Below, piece after piece: positions 7,762 through 16,621 of a DNA stretch of 64,000 nucleotides (position 1 is its first letter; the number at the start of each line of letters is the position of its first letter). Source of the DNA: Tritonibacter multivorans (GTDB lineage Bacteria; Pseudomonadota; Alphaproteobacteria; Rhodobacterales; Rhodobacteraceae); the NCBI RefSeq assembly GCF_001458415.1, contig NZ_CYSD01000031.1, forward strand, positions 1 to 64,000. The letters run 5' to 3'. The position numbers and the translations under genes were made by a program. The notes beneath the pieces are model-generated. The model was not told the DNA's origin, made no database searches, and saw only the letters and a program-made list of their open reading frames with translations.

Positions 7762-8743
7762 TCTGAAAACAGCACTTGTCGCGGCGCTAACCGCGCTGAG
7801 CCCGGCGGCCCATGCAGCAGATCACAAAGTGCACATGGTTGTCTGGCGTGGCTGCGAAGAGGCCTGCCGGGCATTCACCCGCTATTTTGAGGATCGGGAT
7901 CTGCCGGTGGAGGTTCAGGTCACCGATGTGGCCCGGAACAAAGAGCTGCTGGCCGATCTGCAAACGCAGCTGAAATCAGAGCGCCCGGATCTGGTGGTCA
8001 CCTGGGGAACCAGCGTGTCGCGCGGCATCCTTGGAACACAGGCGAATTACGGCACGGGATCTGCGTTGGGTGATATTCCGGCAATCTTCATGATTGTTGC
8101 GGATCCCGTCGGCTCTGATCTGGTTGCAAGCTATGCTTCGACAGAGCGGCCAATGATCTCCGGCGTGCGAAACCGGGTGCCAGAAGATGTCCAACTGCGC
8201 CTGTTGTTTGAATATCACCACCCCGCGCGTTTGGGGGTCTTGAATGACCCCGGAGAGCTCAACTCGTCCCTGAATACCCAGAAACTGCGCGCCATTGCCG
8301 ATGATCTGGAATTTGAGCTGATCGAGGAACTGTACGAGGCTGATGCCGAAGGCGCGGTCGATCCTGCGCAGATCCCCGCCGCCATGGTCCGGCTGAAAGA
8401 TCGTGGGGCTGAAGCCATTTATGTTGGCTCAAGTTCATTCAATCTCGAACATCAGGATGCCTTTGTGGCAGCGGCGACAGAACTGGGTCTGCCAGTGTTC
8501 TCGGCCTACACAAAAATGGTCCGCAAGGGGGGTGCTTTGATGGCCGTCGGTACCAGCTACGCCAATGTGGGGCGCCTGGCCGCGACGCAGGCCGAAGAGG
8601 TTCTGCTGAAGGGACAAAAACCTGGCGATCTGCCGGTTAAGTCGCTCAACCGCTATTCCGTGATTGTGAATATGACCCAAGCCCAGCAGCTGGAGTTGTA
8701 TCCGCCGCTGTCGCTTCTGTCTGTCGCCGAGGTTGTCAAATGA
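7748..8743 (+). CDS. Orphan periplasmic binding protein, ABC_sub_bind (TrpX/YtrF-like) family
   Basis: A 331-residue exported protein with a signal peptide ending near AHAADHK. The fold is the PF04392-type periplasmic binding protein: repeated alpha/beta lobes including RPDLVVTWGTSVSRGILG, IPAIFMIVADPVGSDLV and GAEAIYVGSSSF. Members usually serve an ABC permease and ATPase, sometimes for aromatic amino acids. None is encoded nearby. Instead the gene overlaps the sensor-MFS gene by 14 nt, so the protein may feed ligand to the sensor domains or transporter of that module. The family assignment is fairly secure; the partnership is inferred from gene order. Confidence 0.8.
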   Translation: MSRLNLKTALVAALTALSPAAHAADHKVHMVVWRGCEEACRAFTRYFEDRDLPVEVQVTDVARNKELLADLQTQLKSERPDLVVTWGTSVSRGILGTQANYGTGSALGDIPAIFMIVADPVGSDLVASYASTERPMISGVRNRVPEDVQLRLLFEYHHPARLGVLNDPGELNSSLNTQKLRAIADDLEFELIEELYEADAEGAVDPAQIPAAMVRLKDRGAEAIYVGSSSFNLEHQDAFVAAATELGLPVFSAYTKMVRKGGALMAVGTSYANVGRLAATQAEEVLLKGQKPGDLPVKSLNRYSVIVNMTQAQQLELYPPLSLLSVAEVVK

Positions 8744-8969
8744 GGGGGGAAATGCAGGCGGAAACTTTTTTTGTTTTTTTCTGTATTTTCCGCGACGGAA
8801 AGATCCCAGCCGTTCGTGGTACTCACATTGAACACGACGACGTGATCCAAGGGTTAAGGCATTCTTAAGTAATGAAAAAACAATCTTTTTCGCGCTTGAT
8901 AACGCAACGTCACATCGTAGTGTCCATCCCAATGGCTGGCTTCAATGCTCCGGCAAAAAAGGAAACTGA
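8744..8969. promoter_or_regulatory. Promoter region of the main T6SS operon
   Basis: The 226 nt before tssA are A/T-rich, with long T-runs at 8766-8781. They hold motif copy 2 (8785-8800) and an extra outer half-site CGGAAA at 8759-8764. No secure -35/-10 or sigma-54 (GG-N10-GC) element was identified. A 38-codon frame at 8752-8868 looks non-coding. Confidence 0.45.
8785..8800 (+). promoter_or_regulatory. T6SS-associated promoter motif, copy 2
   Basis: ATTTTCCGCGACGGAA contains the dyad TTTCCG-CGA-CGGAAA (8788-8802 with a last-base mismatch) and matches 802-817 at 15 of 16 bases. It lies 169 nt upstream of tssA. Its presence before both T6SS units suggests common control by an unidentified regulator. 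Confidence 0.4.
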
Positions 8970-10415
8970 ATGACCAGCTTGACCGCTCCAATCTCCGGTG
9001 ATCAGCCATTTGGTGTTTTCCTCAAAGGGGAGCGTCAGATCTATCGCGGGTTGCGCAATGCGTTCAATGCGGCGCAGACCTCGTGGCGGAAAATGACGGA
9101 AACGCCCGACGCGATTGAGGATTCTGAAAACATCGCGGCAAATACCGCGGCTTGGGCCGCGCTGTCTGAGCAATGCGCCACCTGCCTGACCGAGACGTCA
9201 AAGGATCTTGAAATCCTGTCTTGGTATCTGGCCGCACAGCTGCATGGTGCGAAGCCGGTCGAAAACTTTCGCGACGCAATGGCCGCCATGGTTGAATTGG
9301 TCGAGCAGAGCCTTGACCAGATGCAGCCGATTTTGCCAGAGGCAAAATTGCGCGGTGACACTGAAAAGGCCCGCGCGGCGGAGATTGCGGAACTGCGCTT
9401 GCGTCCCTTTGTGCAGCTGTTTGGCGAGGTTGAAGGCTCTGGTCTGATCCACGGTCCGCTGACGCATATGGCGCTGATTGGTGAAGTCACGCTCGGCAAA
9501 TATGTTCTGGCGGACAAGGATGGCTCGCTGGACAGTCTGCAAGCGGAAGCTGCGGCACGGATCGGTTCAGAAGGCCCTGCGCTGACGGCCAAAATTGAGG
9601 CTTTTCAGGAGCTTTCCGATCTGACTTCGCGTCTGGACAAGGCCGTGAAATCCTATGCCAGAACGCACGGCCAAACCCCGCCGTCGATTGGCTATGGCAG
9701 CCGTCTGGTCACTGATCTGCTGCACGCGATCGAAAAACTTGTCGACGGGCTTGGTTTTCCGTGGCCGGGTCGTGAGGCGGATGCTGAAACCGTTGAAGCA
9801 GCCTCTGCGGATGACAGTGGCACTCCTGTGACCCCATCCGTTGCGCATTCTGCCGCAACTGCGCCGGTCTCAGGTGGCTTTAATCTCGGCACCAATGTCA
9901 CCAACCGTCAGGATGCGCTGCGCGCGATTGCCCAGCTGGCCACATATTTCCGGACAACGGAACCACATTCACCGATCTGCCTGTTGCTGGACCGCGCCGT
10001 GCGCTGGGGCAACCTGAGTGCCGGCGAACTCTACCGAGAAATTCTGAGCGAAGGCAGCACTGGCATGGCGCAGATGGCGTTGATGACGGGGCTCGAAAGC
10101 CAAGGGTTTGCCGATAAATATGGCCGACCCGGTGCAGGCGCAGCCGGTGGTGTGGAGCATCCCGCTTTGGACAACTATGCCGCAGCTGTTCCGGTGCCCG
10201 CCGCCGCGCAATCTGTTCCCGCTCAGACCCCGAATGCAGTGCCAGCGTCGTCCCCGGCGCCCGCACCCGCCCCGAGTGCAGCACCCGCAAGCGCCCCTGT
10301 TGCGCCTGCACCTGCGCCCTCCAAACCAGCAAGCCCTGTGCCTGCTGTGGAAACCACTGAATCCCCTTCGCAAACCCCCGGTGAAGAGCCGGCCGTGGAG
10401 AGTTTCCAGTGGTAA
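8970..10415 (+). CDS. tssA: T6SS baseplate/cap protein TssA
   Basis: A 481-residue TssA with an N-terminal ImpA_N domain (about 1-130, with SWYLAAQLHGAKPVENFRDA). A family-typical segment NRQDALRAIAQLATYFRTTE then EPHSPICLLLDRAVRWGNLS (about 310-355) follows. TssA primes baseplate and sheath polymerisation. The last 75 residues are a Pro/Ala-rich low-complexity tail (about 406-470) ending at VESFQW, which is unusual and may be a flexible tether. It is the first gene of the long operon, 226 nt after the module's binding-protein gene. Confidence 0.92.
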   Translation: MTSLTAPISGDQPFGVFLKGERQIYRGLRNAFNAAQTSWRKMTETPDAIEDSENIAANTAAWAALSEQCATCLTETSKDLEILSWYLAAQLHGAKPVENFRDAMAAMVELVEQSLDQMQPILPEAKLRGDTEKARAAEIAELRLRPFVQLFGEVEGSGLIHGPLTHMALIGEVTLGKYVLADKDGSLDSLQAEAAARIGSEGPALTAKIEAFQELSDLTSRLDKAVKSYARTHGQTPPSIGYGSRLVTDLLHAIEKLVDGLGFPWPGREADAETVEAASADDSGTPVTPSVAHSAATAPVSGGFNLGTNVTNRQDALRAIAQLATYFRTTEPHSPICLLLDRAVRWGNLSAGELYREILSEGSTGMAQMALMTGLESQGFADKYGRPGAGAAGGVEHPALDNYAAAVPVPAAAQSVPAQTPNAVPASSPAPAPAPSAAPASAPVAPAPAPSKPASPVPAVETTESPSQTPGEEPAVESFQW

Positions 10416-10454
10416 TGACCCTATCGAACACAACCCAACCAAAGAGGTATTAAC

Positions 10455-10976
10455 ATGGCCGGCGTATTTATGCGTATCGATGGAATCGACAGCTTCAACG
10501 GCATGGCGAGCATCCAGGAAATTGCAGGCAAAAAGGGCTTTTTCCCGGTTGCCGATTACAAGCTGGGTTACTCCCGCTCGATCTATATCGCGGTCGGTTC
10601 GTCCGGCGATGCGGAAACCGGTGTTCCCACACTGAGCGACGTCGATGTGACCCGCGAACCCGATGCGGCCTCTGCAATTCTGGAAACCCTGTTCTTTGCT
10701 CCGGGCGACAAAGGTAAAACCTTTGAAATCCTGGAAACCAAAACCAAGAACGACGGCGCAGGCATGATCCCGACCCGCGTGATCACCCTGGAAGAAGCGC
10801 GTCTGTCTTCCTACAACTGTGAGCCGGGCAAATCCAAAATGTCGCTCTCTTACACCACCATTTCTGTCACCCACTACTACGAGACCACCGCTGGTGCCGT
10901 CGAAAAAGGTGACGTGGTGAAATTCGACCTGCGCACCGGCCAGCTGGTTTCCGGTAACCAGGCCGCCAAAAAATAA
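10455..10976 (+). CDS. hcp: T6SS tube protein Hcp
   Basis: A 173-residue Hcp (TssD), which forms hexameric rings that stack into the inner tube. It starts MAGVFMRIDGIDSFNG and holds the family features FKLGYS-like DYKLGYSRSIYI, DVTREPDAAS and the C-terminal strand SYTTISVTHYYE. Its length is normal for the family and there is no C-terminal toxin extension. The ribosome site AGAGG precedes ATG 10455. The gene lies between tssA and tssB, whereas many systems place it elsewhere. Confidence 0.95.
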   Translation: MAGVFMRIDGIDSFNGMASIQEIAGKKGFFPVADYKLGYSRSIYIAVGSSGDAETGVPTLSDVDVTREPDAASAILETLFFAPGDKGKTFEILETKTKNDGAGMIPTRVITLEEARLSSYNCEPGKSKMSLSYTTISVTHYYETTAGAVEKGDVVKFDLRTGQLVSGNQAAKK

Positions 10977-10997
10977 GCCTGATCAGGAGGTACCCTC

Positions 10998-11504
10998 ATG
11001 GCATTGAACGCACAGCAGAAGCGCGTCAGCAAGAACCGGGTCAGCATTACGTTTGACGTCGAGGACGGCGGCGCAGTTCAGAAGAAAGAACTGCCGTTTG
11101 TGACGGCAATGATTGGCGGTTACTCCGGTGACCGCCAAGATAAAGAGCCGATCGAGGATCGGACTTTTTATCAAGTCGACAAAGACAACTTCAATGATGT
11201 GATGACCCGCGTCGGGCCGTCGCTGACCTATACGGTGGAGAACAAGGTTCAAAACGACGGGTCCGAGTTCGAGGTCAATCTCGATTTCAAGACCATGAAA
11301 GATTTTGAACCTGATGCCATCGTCGACAAGGTGGAACCCCTGCGCAAGCTGGCCGAGACCCGCGAAAAGCTAATGACCCTGGTGGCAAAGGCAGACCGTT
11401 CACGTGATCTCGAAAAAGTTCTGAAGGAAATCCTTCAAGACGCAGACATGATCAAAGCGCTTGGCGAAGAGCTGGGTGTCGAAGCAGATAAAGGGGACGC
11501 ATAA
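10998..11504 (+). CDS. tssB: T6SS sheath small subunit TssB
   Basis: A 168-residue VipA/TssB protein. It forms the contractile sheath with TssC and is disassembled by ClpV. Typical sequence includes LPFVTAMIGGYSGD, NFNDVMTRVGPSL and DFEPDAIVDKVEPLRKLAE. The C-terminal helix after about residue 110 is where ClpV and TssC contacts are expected. AGGAGG at 10985-10990 is a strong ribosome site. Its stop codon overlaps the tssC start by one base. Confidence 0.95.
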   Translation: MALNAQQKRVSKNRVSITFDVEDGGAVQKKELPFVTAMIGGYSGDRQDKEPIEDRTFYQVDKDNFNDVMTRVGPSLTYTVENKVQNDGSEFEVNLDFKTMKDFEPDAIVDKVEPLRKLAETREKLMTLVAKADRSRDLEKVLKEILQDADMIKALGEELGVEADKGDA

Positions 11505-12985
11505 TGTCGGAAGCAGAAGCACAAGGCGCAGGCGCCGCCGCTGGTGAGGCCACAGAAGTCAGCCTTCTGGACCGCGCGCTGCAGGCAACGGTTCAAACGC
11601 CCGAAGACACCACCAAGGAACTGCTGTCGGTTCTGACCTCTCAGGCGATGGAAGGCTCCATCACTTGGGACCAGAATGTCGGCGCGACCATCCGCAATGC
11701 GGTGGCCGAGATCGACAAGCTGATGTCCAAGCAGATGTCCGAAATCATGCAGAACGAAAAGTTCCGCACGCTGGAAGGGTCGTGGCGCGGTGTTCAGAAG
11801 CTGGTGCGCGAAACCGAAGTGGGCACCCAGCAGAAGATCCGCCTGGTGGACTACAGCAAAGAAGAGCTGCTGGAACAGTTCGAAGATGCGCCCGCCGTGG
11901 ACCGTTCGCCGCTGTTTGACGCGCTTTATCAGGACGAATTTGGCACCGCAGGCGGTGAACCCTATGGCGTGCTGCTGGGCGATTACTACTTTGGCTATGG
12001 CGACGAAGATGTTGCCCTGCTGACCTATATGGCGGAAACTGCAGCCGCCTGTCACGCCCCCTTCATCGCCGCCGCTGGCGCGGAGATGTTTGAATACAAT
12101 ACCTATGAATCCTTTGCCGAAGGGCGCCCGGTTGCTGCTGGCTTTGACAGCCCGGCCTATGCGTCCTGGAACGGGTTCCGTGACAGCGACGAAAGCCGCT
12201 ATGTCACCCTGACCCTGCCGTCCACTCTGGCGCGTCTGCCTTATGGCGCAAACGGTGGCAAGGCAAAGACCTTTGACTACCACGAGCTGGCCACGGATGC
12301 CGAAGGCAACCAGCGTCCCGCCGACAACAGCGAACTGGTCTGGTCCAATGCGGCCTATCAGCTGGTTCAGAAGATGAACGACGCCTTCACTGCCTTTGGC
12401 TGGTGTACTGCGATCCGTGGCATTGAGAACGGCGGCAAGGTCGAGCAGCTGCCGAACCTGACCTTCAAAACCGACGCGGGCGATATCAAGCAGGCCTGCC
12501 CGGTTGAGGTCAACCTGACGGATGAGCGCGAAAAAGAACTGTCTGACTTGGGCTTCCTGCCGCTGGTGCACTACAAGAACACCAGCCATGCGGTGTTCAT
12601 CGGCGGCCAGACCGCGCAGCGCCCGAAGGTCTATGTGGATCCGGATGCGACCGAAAACGCGGCTATCTCTGCCCGTCTGCCCTATATCATGGCCGCGAGC
12701 CGGATCGCGCATTACCTCAAGGTTATGGGCCGCGATATGCTGGGCTCCAACCTCGAAGCAGGCGACATCAAAGCGCAGCTTCAGGCCTGGATCGACCTTT
12801 ACACCAACGGCGGCGCAATGGGCAACGCAGAGCGGTCCAAGACCCCGCTGGCGGAAAGCACCATTGACGTGATCGAGCAACCGGGCCGCCCGGGCGCTTA
12901 CTCCGCTGTGGCGCATCTGCGTCCGTGGCTGCAGCTCGAAGAGCTGACAACCTCGGTGCGTATGGTCACCAAGATCCCGGGCTAA
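11504..12985 (+). CDS. tssC: T6SS sheath large subunit TssC
   Basis: A 493-residue canonical VipB/TssC. Family hallmarks are FRTLEGSWRGVQKLVRETE, SPLFDALYQDEFGTAGGEPY and the C-terminal part with SRIAHYLKVMGRDMLGS and EKELSDLGFLPLVHYKNT. With TssB it builds the contractile sheath. The start overlaps the tssB stop (TAATG). It is followed after 10 nt by a second, more divergent TssC gene, so this copy is taken as the principal sheath subunit. Confidence 0.95.
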   Translation: MSEAEAQGAGAAAGEATEVSLLDRALQATVQTPEDTTKELLSVLTSQAMEGSITWDQNVGATIRNAVAEIDKLMSKQMSEIMQNEKFRTLEGSWRGVQKLVRETEVGTQQKIRLVDYSKEELLEQFEDAPAVDRSPLFDALYQDEFGTAGGEPYGVLLGDYYFGYGDEDVALLTYMAETAAACHAPFIAAAGAEMFEYNTYESFAEGRPVAAGFDSPAYASWNGFRDSDESRYVTLTLPSTLARLPYGANGGKAKTFDYHELATDAEGNQRPADNSELVWSNAAYQLVQKMNDAFTAFGWCTAIRGIENGGKVEQLPNLTFKTDAGDIKQACPVEVNLTDEREKELSDLGFLPLVHYKNTSHAVFIGGQTAQRPKVYVDPDATENAAISARLPYIMAASRIAHYLKVMGRDMLGSNLEAGDIKAQLQAWIDLYTNGGAMGNAERSKTPLAESTIDVIEQPGRPGAYSAVAHLRPWLQLEELTTSVRMVTKIPG

Positions 12986-12995
12986 GGAACGTCTC

Positions 12996-14447
12996 TTGAC
13001 GTCTTTGGACCCTGGCTTGAACCCAGAAGAAGACCTGTCTCCCGCGGTGCCCGGCGCACCGGGGGAGGCCCCGTTGAAGGGCACATCGGCTGAGGCCCTT
13101 CTCCTCGCGCGTCTGCGCGAGCGTTTTGGCACGTGTGAAGACCTGACCACGCATCTACGCCGCTTGGTTCTGGACATCGACGACGTGTTGAATGATCAGC
13201 TGAACGACGTGATAGAAGCGCCCAGCTTTCGTGAGCTGGAAGCGCGGTGGCGCGGCTTGGCCTCTGTGGTCTGGACCAAAGGTGTCGCCGCCGGCGCGGG
13301 CCCCAGCGCGGGACAGATCAAGATCAAGCTCTTGGACCTGAGCTGGGAAGAGCTGTCGCGCGATCTGCATTACACGGCTGATATCCGTCGCTCGGTTCTG
13401 TTTACCAAACTTGGCCGTCAAGAACTCGATACGCTGGGGGGCGAACCCTTTGGTGTGGCGATGATCGACCATGATCTGTCGATGAGCCTGGATACGGAAT
13501 TTGACGATCTTTATACCGCGCAGCTGATCTGTTCTCTGGGCGAGGCTTGCATGTGCCCCATCCTCATGGGGGCAGGGCAAGACTTTTTCGGCGAAGGCGA
13601 TGCCGCCTGGTTCACTGATGTGCGCCGTATTGGCAATATTCTGAACGGCGAAGACTACCGCGGCTGGCAGGCGCTGCGGGCTTTGCCAAACGCGCGGTTT
13701 CTGGGGCTGGTGGTCAATCGCACCCAGCTGCGTGGACCCTATCAGGATCTTGACCTTGGGTTTCGGTTCCACCAATGGCCCAGCCAGAGCGATGGGGTCT
13801 GGGGCTGTGCGGCCTATGATCTGTTGCGCAGCATCCTTGCAGAATACCGCCGCTGTGCGTGGTTTGGCTTTCTGAAACTGGTGAGCAATGAGCCCGGCGT
13901 CGGAGCTGTGTTGGAACCCACACAAAACCCGCTGCCCAAGGGATGCGCGCGCAAGTCACGGACAACGGTGCGCATGACCCGCCCGCTGGCCTTGGCCTAT
14001 TCCGAACTGGGTTTTATCGCTTTGGCGGAAAGCACCAAAAACAATCTGCTGTATTTCGTCGGCAACCGCACAGTGGTGGACTGCAAAGGTTCTGCCAATC
14101 AGGCGGTTGTTACGCAGCTGCAGTCGGTGATGAACGCCTGCCGGATCGTCCACTTTGTGAAAGTGCAGATCCGATCGCTGATCGGCCAAGTGAAATCTGC
14201 CTCTGAATGCGAGGCGATCCTGAATAACTGGTTTGACCCCTATGTTTCGCCCTCGTCCTCTTCGACGGAATTGCAGGCGCGCTATCCACTGCAGGGGGCG
14301 CGCATTCGCGTGACAGAAAGCCCCAATGACGCGGCGCGCTTCCTCTGCGAGGTCGTGGTGCGGCCGCAATATCAAATTGATGAGGTCATGGGCGATATTC
14401 AGCTGCAGACCGACTTTGGGGCGCGCAGCCTCGGCGAGGTGGCCTAG
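12996..14447 (+). CDS. Second TssC-family protein (TssC40/ImpD-like)
   Basis: A 483-residue EvpB/VipB-family protein, related to but distinct from the preceding TssC. Shared elements include FRELEARWRGLASVVW, SVLFTKLGRQELDTLGGEPF and NACRIVHFVKVQIRSLIGQV. Differences include GEACMCPILMGAGQDFFGEG and a Cys-containing C-terminal half. The start is TTG 12996 with AAGGA about 7 nt upstream. Tandem TssC genes occur in rhizobial and agrobacterial imp clusters (TssC41/TssC40), so this is an alphaproteobacterial trait. It may be a minor sheath or baseplate-proximal subunit; its exact role cannot be read here. Confidence 0.88.
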   Translation: MTSLDPGLNPEEDLSPAVPGAPGEAPLKGTSAEALLLARLRERFGTCEDLTTHLRRLVLDIDDVLNDQLNDVIEAPSFRELEARWRGLASVVWTKGVAAGAGPSAGQIKIKLLDLSWEELSRDLHYTADIRRSVLFTKLGRQELDTLGGEPFGVAMIDHDLSMSLDTEFDDLYTAQLICSLGEACMCPILMGAGQDFFGEGDAAWFTDVRRIGNILNGEDYRGWQALRALPNARFLGLVVNRTQLRGPYQDLDLGFRFHQWPSQSDGVWGCAAYDLLRSILAEYRRCAWFGFLKLVSNEPGVGAVLEPTQNPLPKGCARKSRTTVRMTRPLALAYSELGFIALAESTKNNLLYFVGNRTVVDCKGSANQAVVTQLQSVMNACRIVHFVKVQIRSLIGQVKSASECEAILNNWFDPYVSPSSSSTELQARYPLQGARIRVTESPNDAARFLCEVVVRPQYQIDEVMGDIQLQTDFGARSLGEVA

Positions 14448-14840
14448 ATGAGTTTTGCTTCAGCCTTTCTGTCGCCCTTGGATGATGATCTGGAAACACG
14501 TGTCGAAGACAATGTACAGGCGCTGTTGCAGGCGGTTGTCCCTGAACCCGCCACGAGCCCGGCGCTGCCCAATGTGCGCCAGTCCAATCTTTGCTTTGGT
14601 GTGCCAATGACTTGGGCTCTGGCCGAAGGGCGCGAAAGTCGTCAAACGCGCACCGCATTGAAAACACGCCTGTCTGCCTTCGAGCCGCGCCTGACCGCGA
14701 TCTCGGACATTGAGCTGAGCGAAGATGAAGACCAAAACACCGTGACCTTTCAGGTTGCCGGCCGCATTGAAGGCGGTGAACCGGTCGAAATAGAAACGCG
14801 CATGTCCCGTCTGGACCAGCACGTGGAGGAGGGGCGCTAA
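14448..14840 (+). CDS. tssE: T6SS baseplate protein TssE
   Basis: A 130-residue gp25-like TssE, a baseplate wedge protein connecting the sheath to TssF/TssG. The gp25 core is visible as CFGVPMTWALAEG then FEPRLTAISDIELSEDEDQN, matching the conserved EPR segment of gp25. The start lies directly after the upstream TAG. Its stop overlaps the tssF start (TAATG). The N-terminal part is more Ala/Pro-rich than in enterobacterial homologues. Confidence 0.88.
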   Translation: MSFASAFLSPLDDDLETRVEDNVQALLQAVVPEPATSPALPNVRQSNLCFGVPMTWALAEGRESRQTRTALKTRLSAFEPRLTAISDIELSEDEDQNTVTFQVAGRIEGGEPVEIETRMSRLDQHVEEGR

Positions 14841-16621
14841 TGGACCGCATTGTTCAGTATTTCGAGACCGAGCTCGACTATATGCGCCGCGCGTTCGAAG
14901 GGTTCGAGCAAAGCCACCCCCAGAAGGCCAAGGCGCTGGGAATTTCGGCCGGTCGCAGCAGTGATCCGGATGTGCAGCGTTTGTCGGATTCTCTGGCGCT
15001 TCATGCGGCGCGTCTGTCCAAGCGTATGGACGACACCCTGCCGGAAACCGCGCTGGATCTGATGCGCATTCTGGCCCCGACATTCCTTCTTGGTGCCCCA
15101 AGTTACGCTGCAGTGAAGCTTGCAGGTGATGCCGGTCAGTTTGCCGATGCGATGACTTTGAAGGCAGGCACCGACCTGCCGATCTACATGGGCGATGACA
15201 GCCCACATTGCCGCTTTTCTGCCGCGCGCGATGTCAGATTGAACCCCATCTCGGTCACCAATGTTCGGTTGGAACGCGCGCCTTTGGCGTTTGATGTGCC
15301 GTCTGCGGTGCGCGGCTGCGAGGCGGCGTTGTGCGTGACCTTAGCGCCCTTGGATGCGGGACAGAGCTTTGCGGATCTTGGCCTCGAGGCGCTGGAACTT
15401 TATGTTGCGGCCCAAGGGGGGCGCAAACAGCGCCTCATCGAGGTTCTGAGCAGCGAAGTCCTTGGATTTGCCTATGCCGCGACCGAGGGGCGCGCGGCTT
15501 TTGACAGCTGGCCACTGGAGCAGAGCCGCTTTGACCTTGTTATGCATGGCGATGCGCGCACGTTCTTGCCGCGTCCCGGCACCCAAGCGCCAGCCCTGTC
15601 GCGGCTGCGCGATTTTCTGGCCTATCCCGACAAAGCGGCGTTCTTCCGGCTGGACGGGACAGACGCTGGTTTCGCGAAGGTCACGGGCCCGGTTGAACTG
15701 CGGTTCTTCCTGACGGGGGAGGGCGGCAAGCTTCTGGGCGAAGTGGCAAACGGCGATATTGAGACCAATGTGGTGCCGGTGGTGAACCTTTTTGTCGATC
15801 AGTCGCGGCCGGTGCGATACGACTATGCCCGAGCGCAAGTTCCGGTGCTGCCGATGTCCAGCGCGCATATGACCGTAGAAACCCTGCAGATCCGCGACCT
15901 GCGGCATCTATCGCCCGAAGGCGAACATGTTCTGCCAGAAATCACCTCACCGCAGCGCCGCCGTGGCGATGGCCTGCCCGCCTGGCAGGAACGGTTCGAG
16001 GTCGGCAGTTTTGAACCTGCCCGCCGCGAGGTGAGCTTTGCCACCACAGCCGACACGCCGCAAACGCTGGATTTTGTTGCCAGCCTTTACTGTTCCAATG
16101 GCTCAGCCGCCTGTGCGCCCCGTCCAGGATCAACGGTGTTCTTTGACGAAGATGCATTGGCGGAATGTCCTTTTGGCCTGCTTGGCGAACCAACTGTGCC
16201 TGTGTCGCCTGATATGTCGCCTGCGCGGCTTTGGGATGTGATGTCGATGATCAACGGCAATTTTGCCACCGTGTTTGATGCTGAAAACCCGGCGGAAGCC
16301 CTGAAAGAAATGCTGCATCTCTGTGCGCCGACAGGCTATGCGGACGCCGCCAATGCGATCTGGGACGTGAAAGTGACCCAATCGATCGCACCGGTCCATG
16401 TTGGCCGGAATGTCCTGCTGGCCGCTGGCAGCCAGATCGAAGTGGTCTTGGACAGCGAAGCGCTGCCGTTTGCCCGCAATGTCTTTGCCACCGCCTTGCA
16501 TTTCGTATTCGCCGCCATGATCAGCTATGACCGTTTTTTCCAACTGAAACTGCGCGAACGCGGGCGGGCTGAACCGTTCAAGGTCTTCGACCGGCAGCAC
16601 GGGAGCCAGACATGCGGCTGA
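14840..16621 (+). CDS. tssF: T6SS baseplate protein TssF
   Basis: A 593-residue TssF, the largest baseplate wedge subunit. It begins MDRIVQYFETELDYMRRAFE and continues GRSSDPDVQRLSDSLALHAA and FLLGAPSYAAVKL, the usual N-terminal signature. The C-terminal FARNVFATALHFVFAAM and SYDRFFQLKLRERG are also typical. The start overlaps the tssE stop by one base and its 3' end overlaps tssG by 10 nt, which supports coupled translation. Confidence 0.93.
   Translation: MDRIVQYFETELDYMRRAFEGFEQSHPQKAKALGISAGRSSDPDVQRLSDSLALHAARLSKRMDDTLPETALDLMRILAPTFLLGAPSYAAVKLAGDAGQFADAMTLKAGTDLPIYMGDDSPHCRFSAARDVRLNPISVTNVRLERAPLAFDVPSAVRGCEAALCVTLAPLDAGQSFADLGLEALELYVAAQGGRKQRLIEVLSSEVLGFAYAATEGRAAFDSWPLEQSRFDLVMHGDARTFLPRPGTQAPALSRLRDFLAYPDKAAFFRLDGTDAGFAKVTGPVELRFFLTGEGGKLLGEVANGDIETNVVPVVNLFVDQSRPVRYDYARAQVPVLPMSSAHMTVETLQIRDLRHLSPEGEHVLPEITSPQRRRGDGLPAWQERFEVGSFEPARREVSFATTADTPQTLDFVASLYCSNGSAACAPRPGSTVFFDEDALAECPFGLLGEPTVPVSPDMSPARLWDVMSMINGNFATVFDAENPAEALKEMLHLCAPTGYADAANAIWDVKVTQSIAPVHVGRNVLLAAGSQIEVVLDSEALPFARNVFATALHFVFAAMISYDRFFQLKLRERGRAEPFKVFDRQHGSQTCG

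Noticed and set aside
8752-8868. 38-codon frame in the tssA promoter region
   Set aside because: The G-run is too close to the ATG, the frame is mostly T-run-derived Phe and it spans the shared promoter motif.
11435-13177. Long minus-strand frame (580 codons) opposite tssC
   Set aside because: It runs antisense to well-supported sheath genes, and its protein has no family features; it is a by-product of GC-rich codon use.
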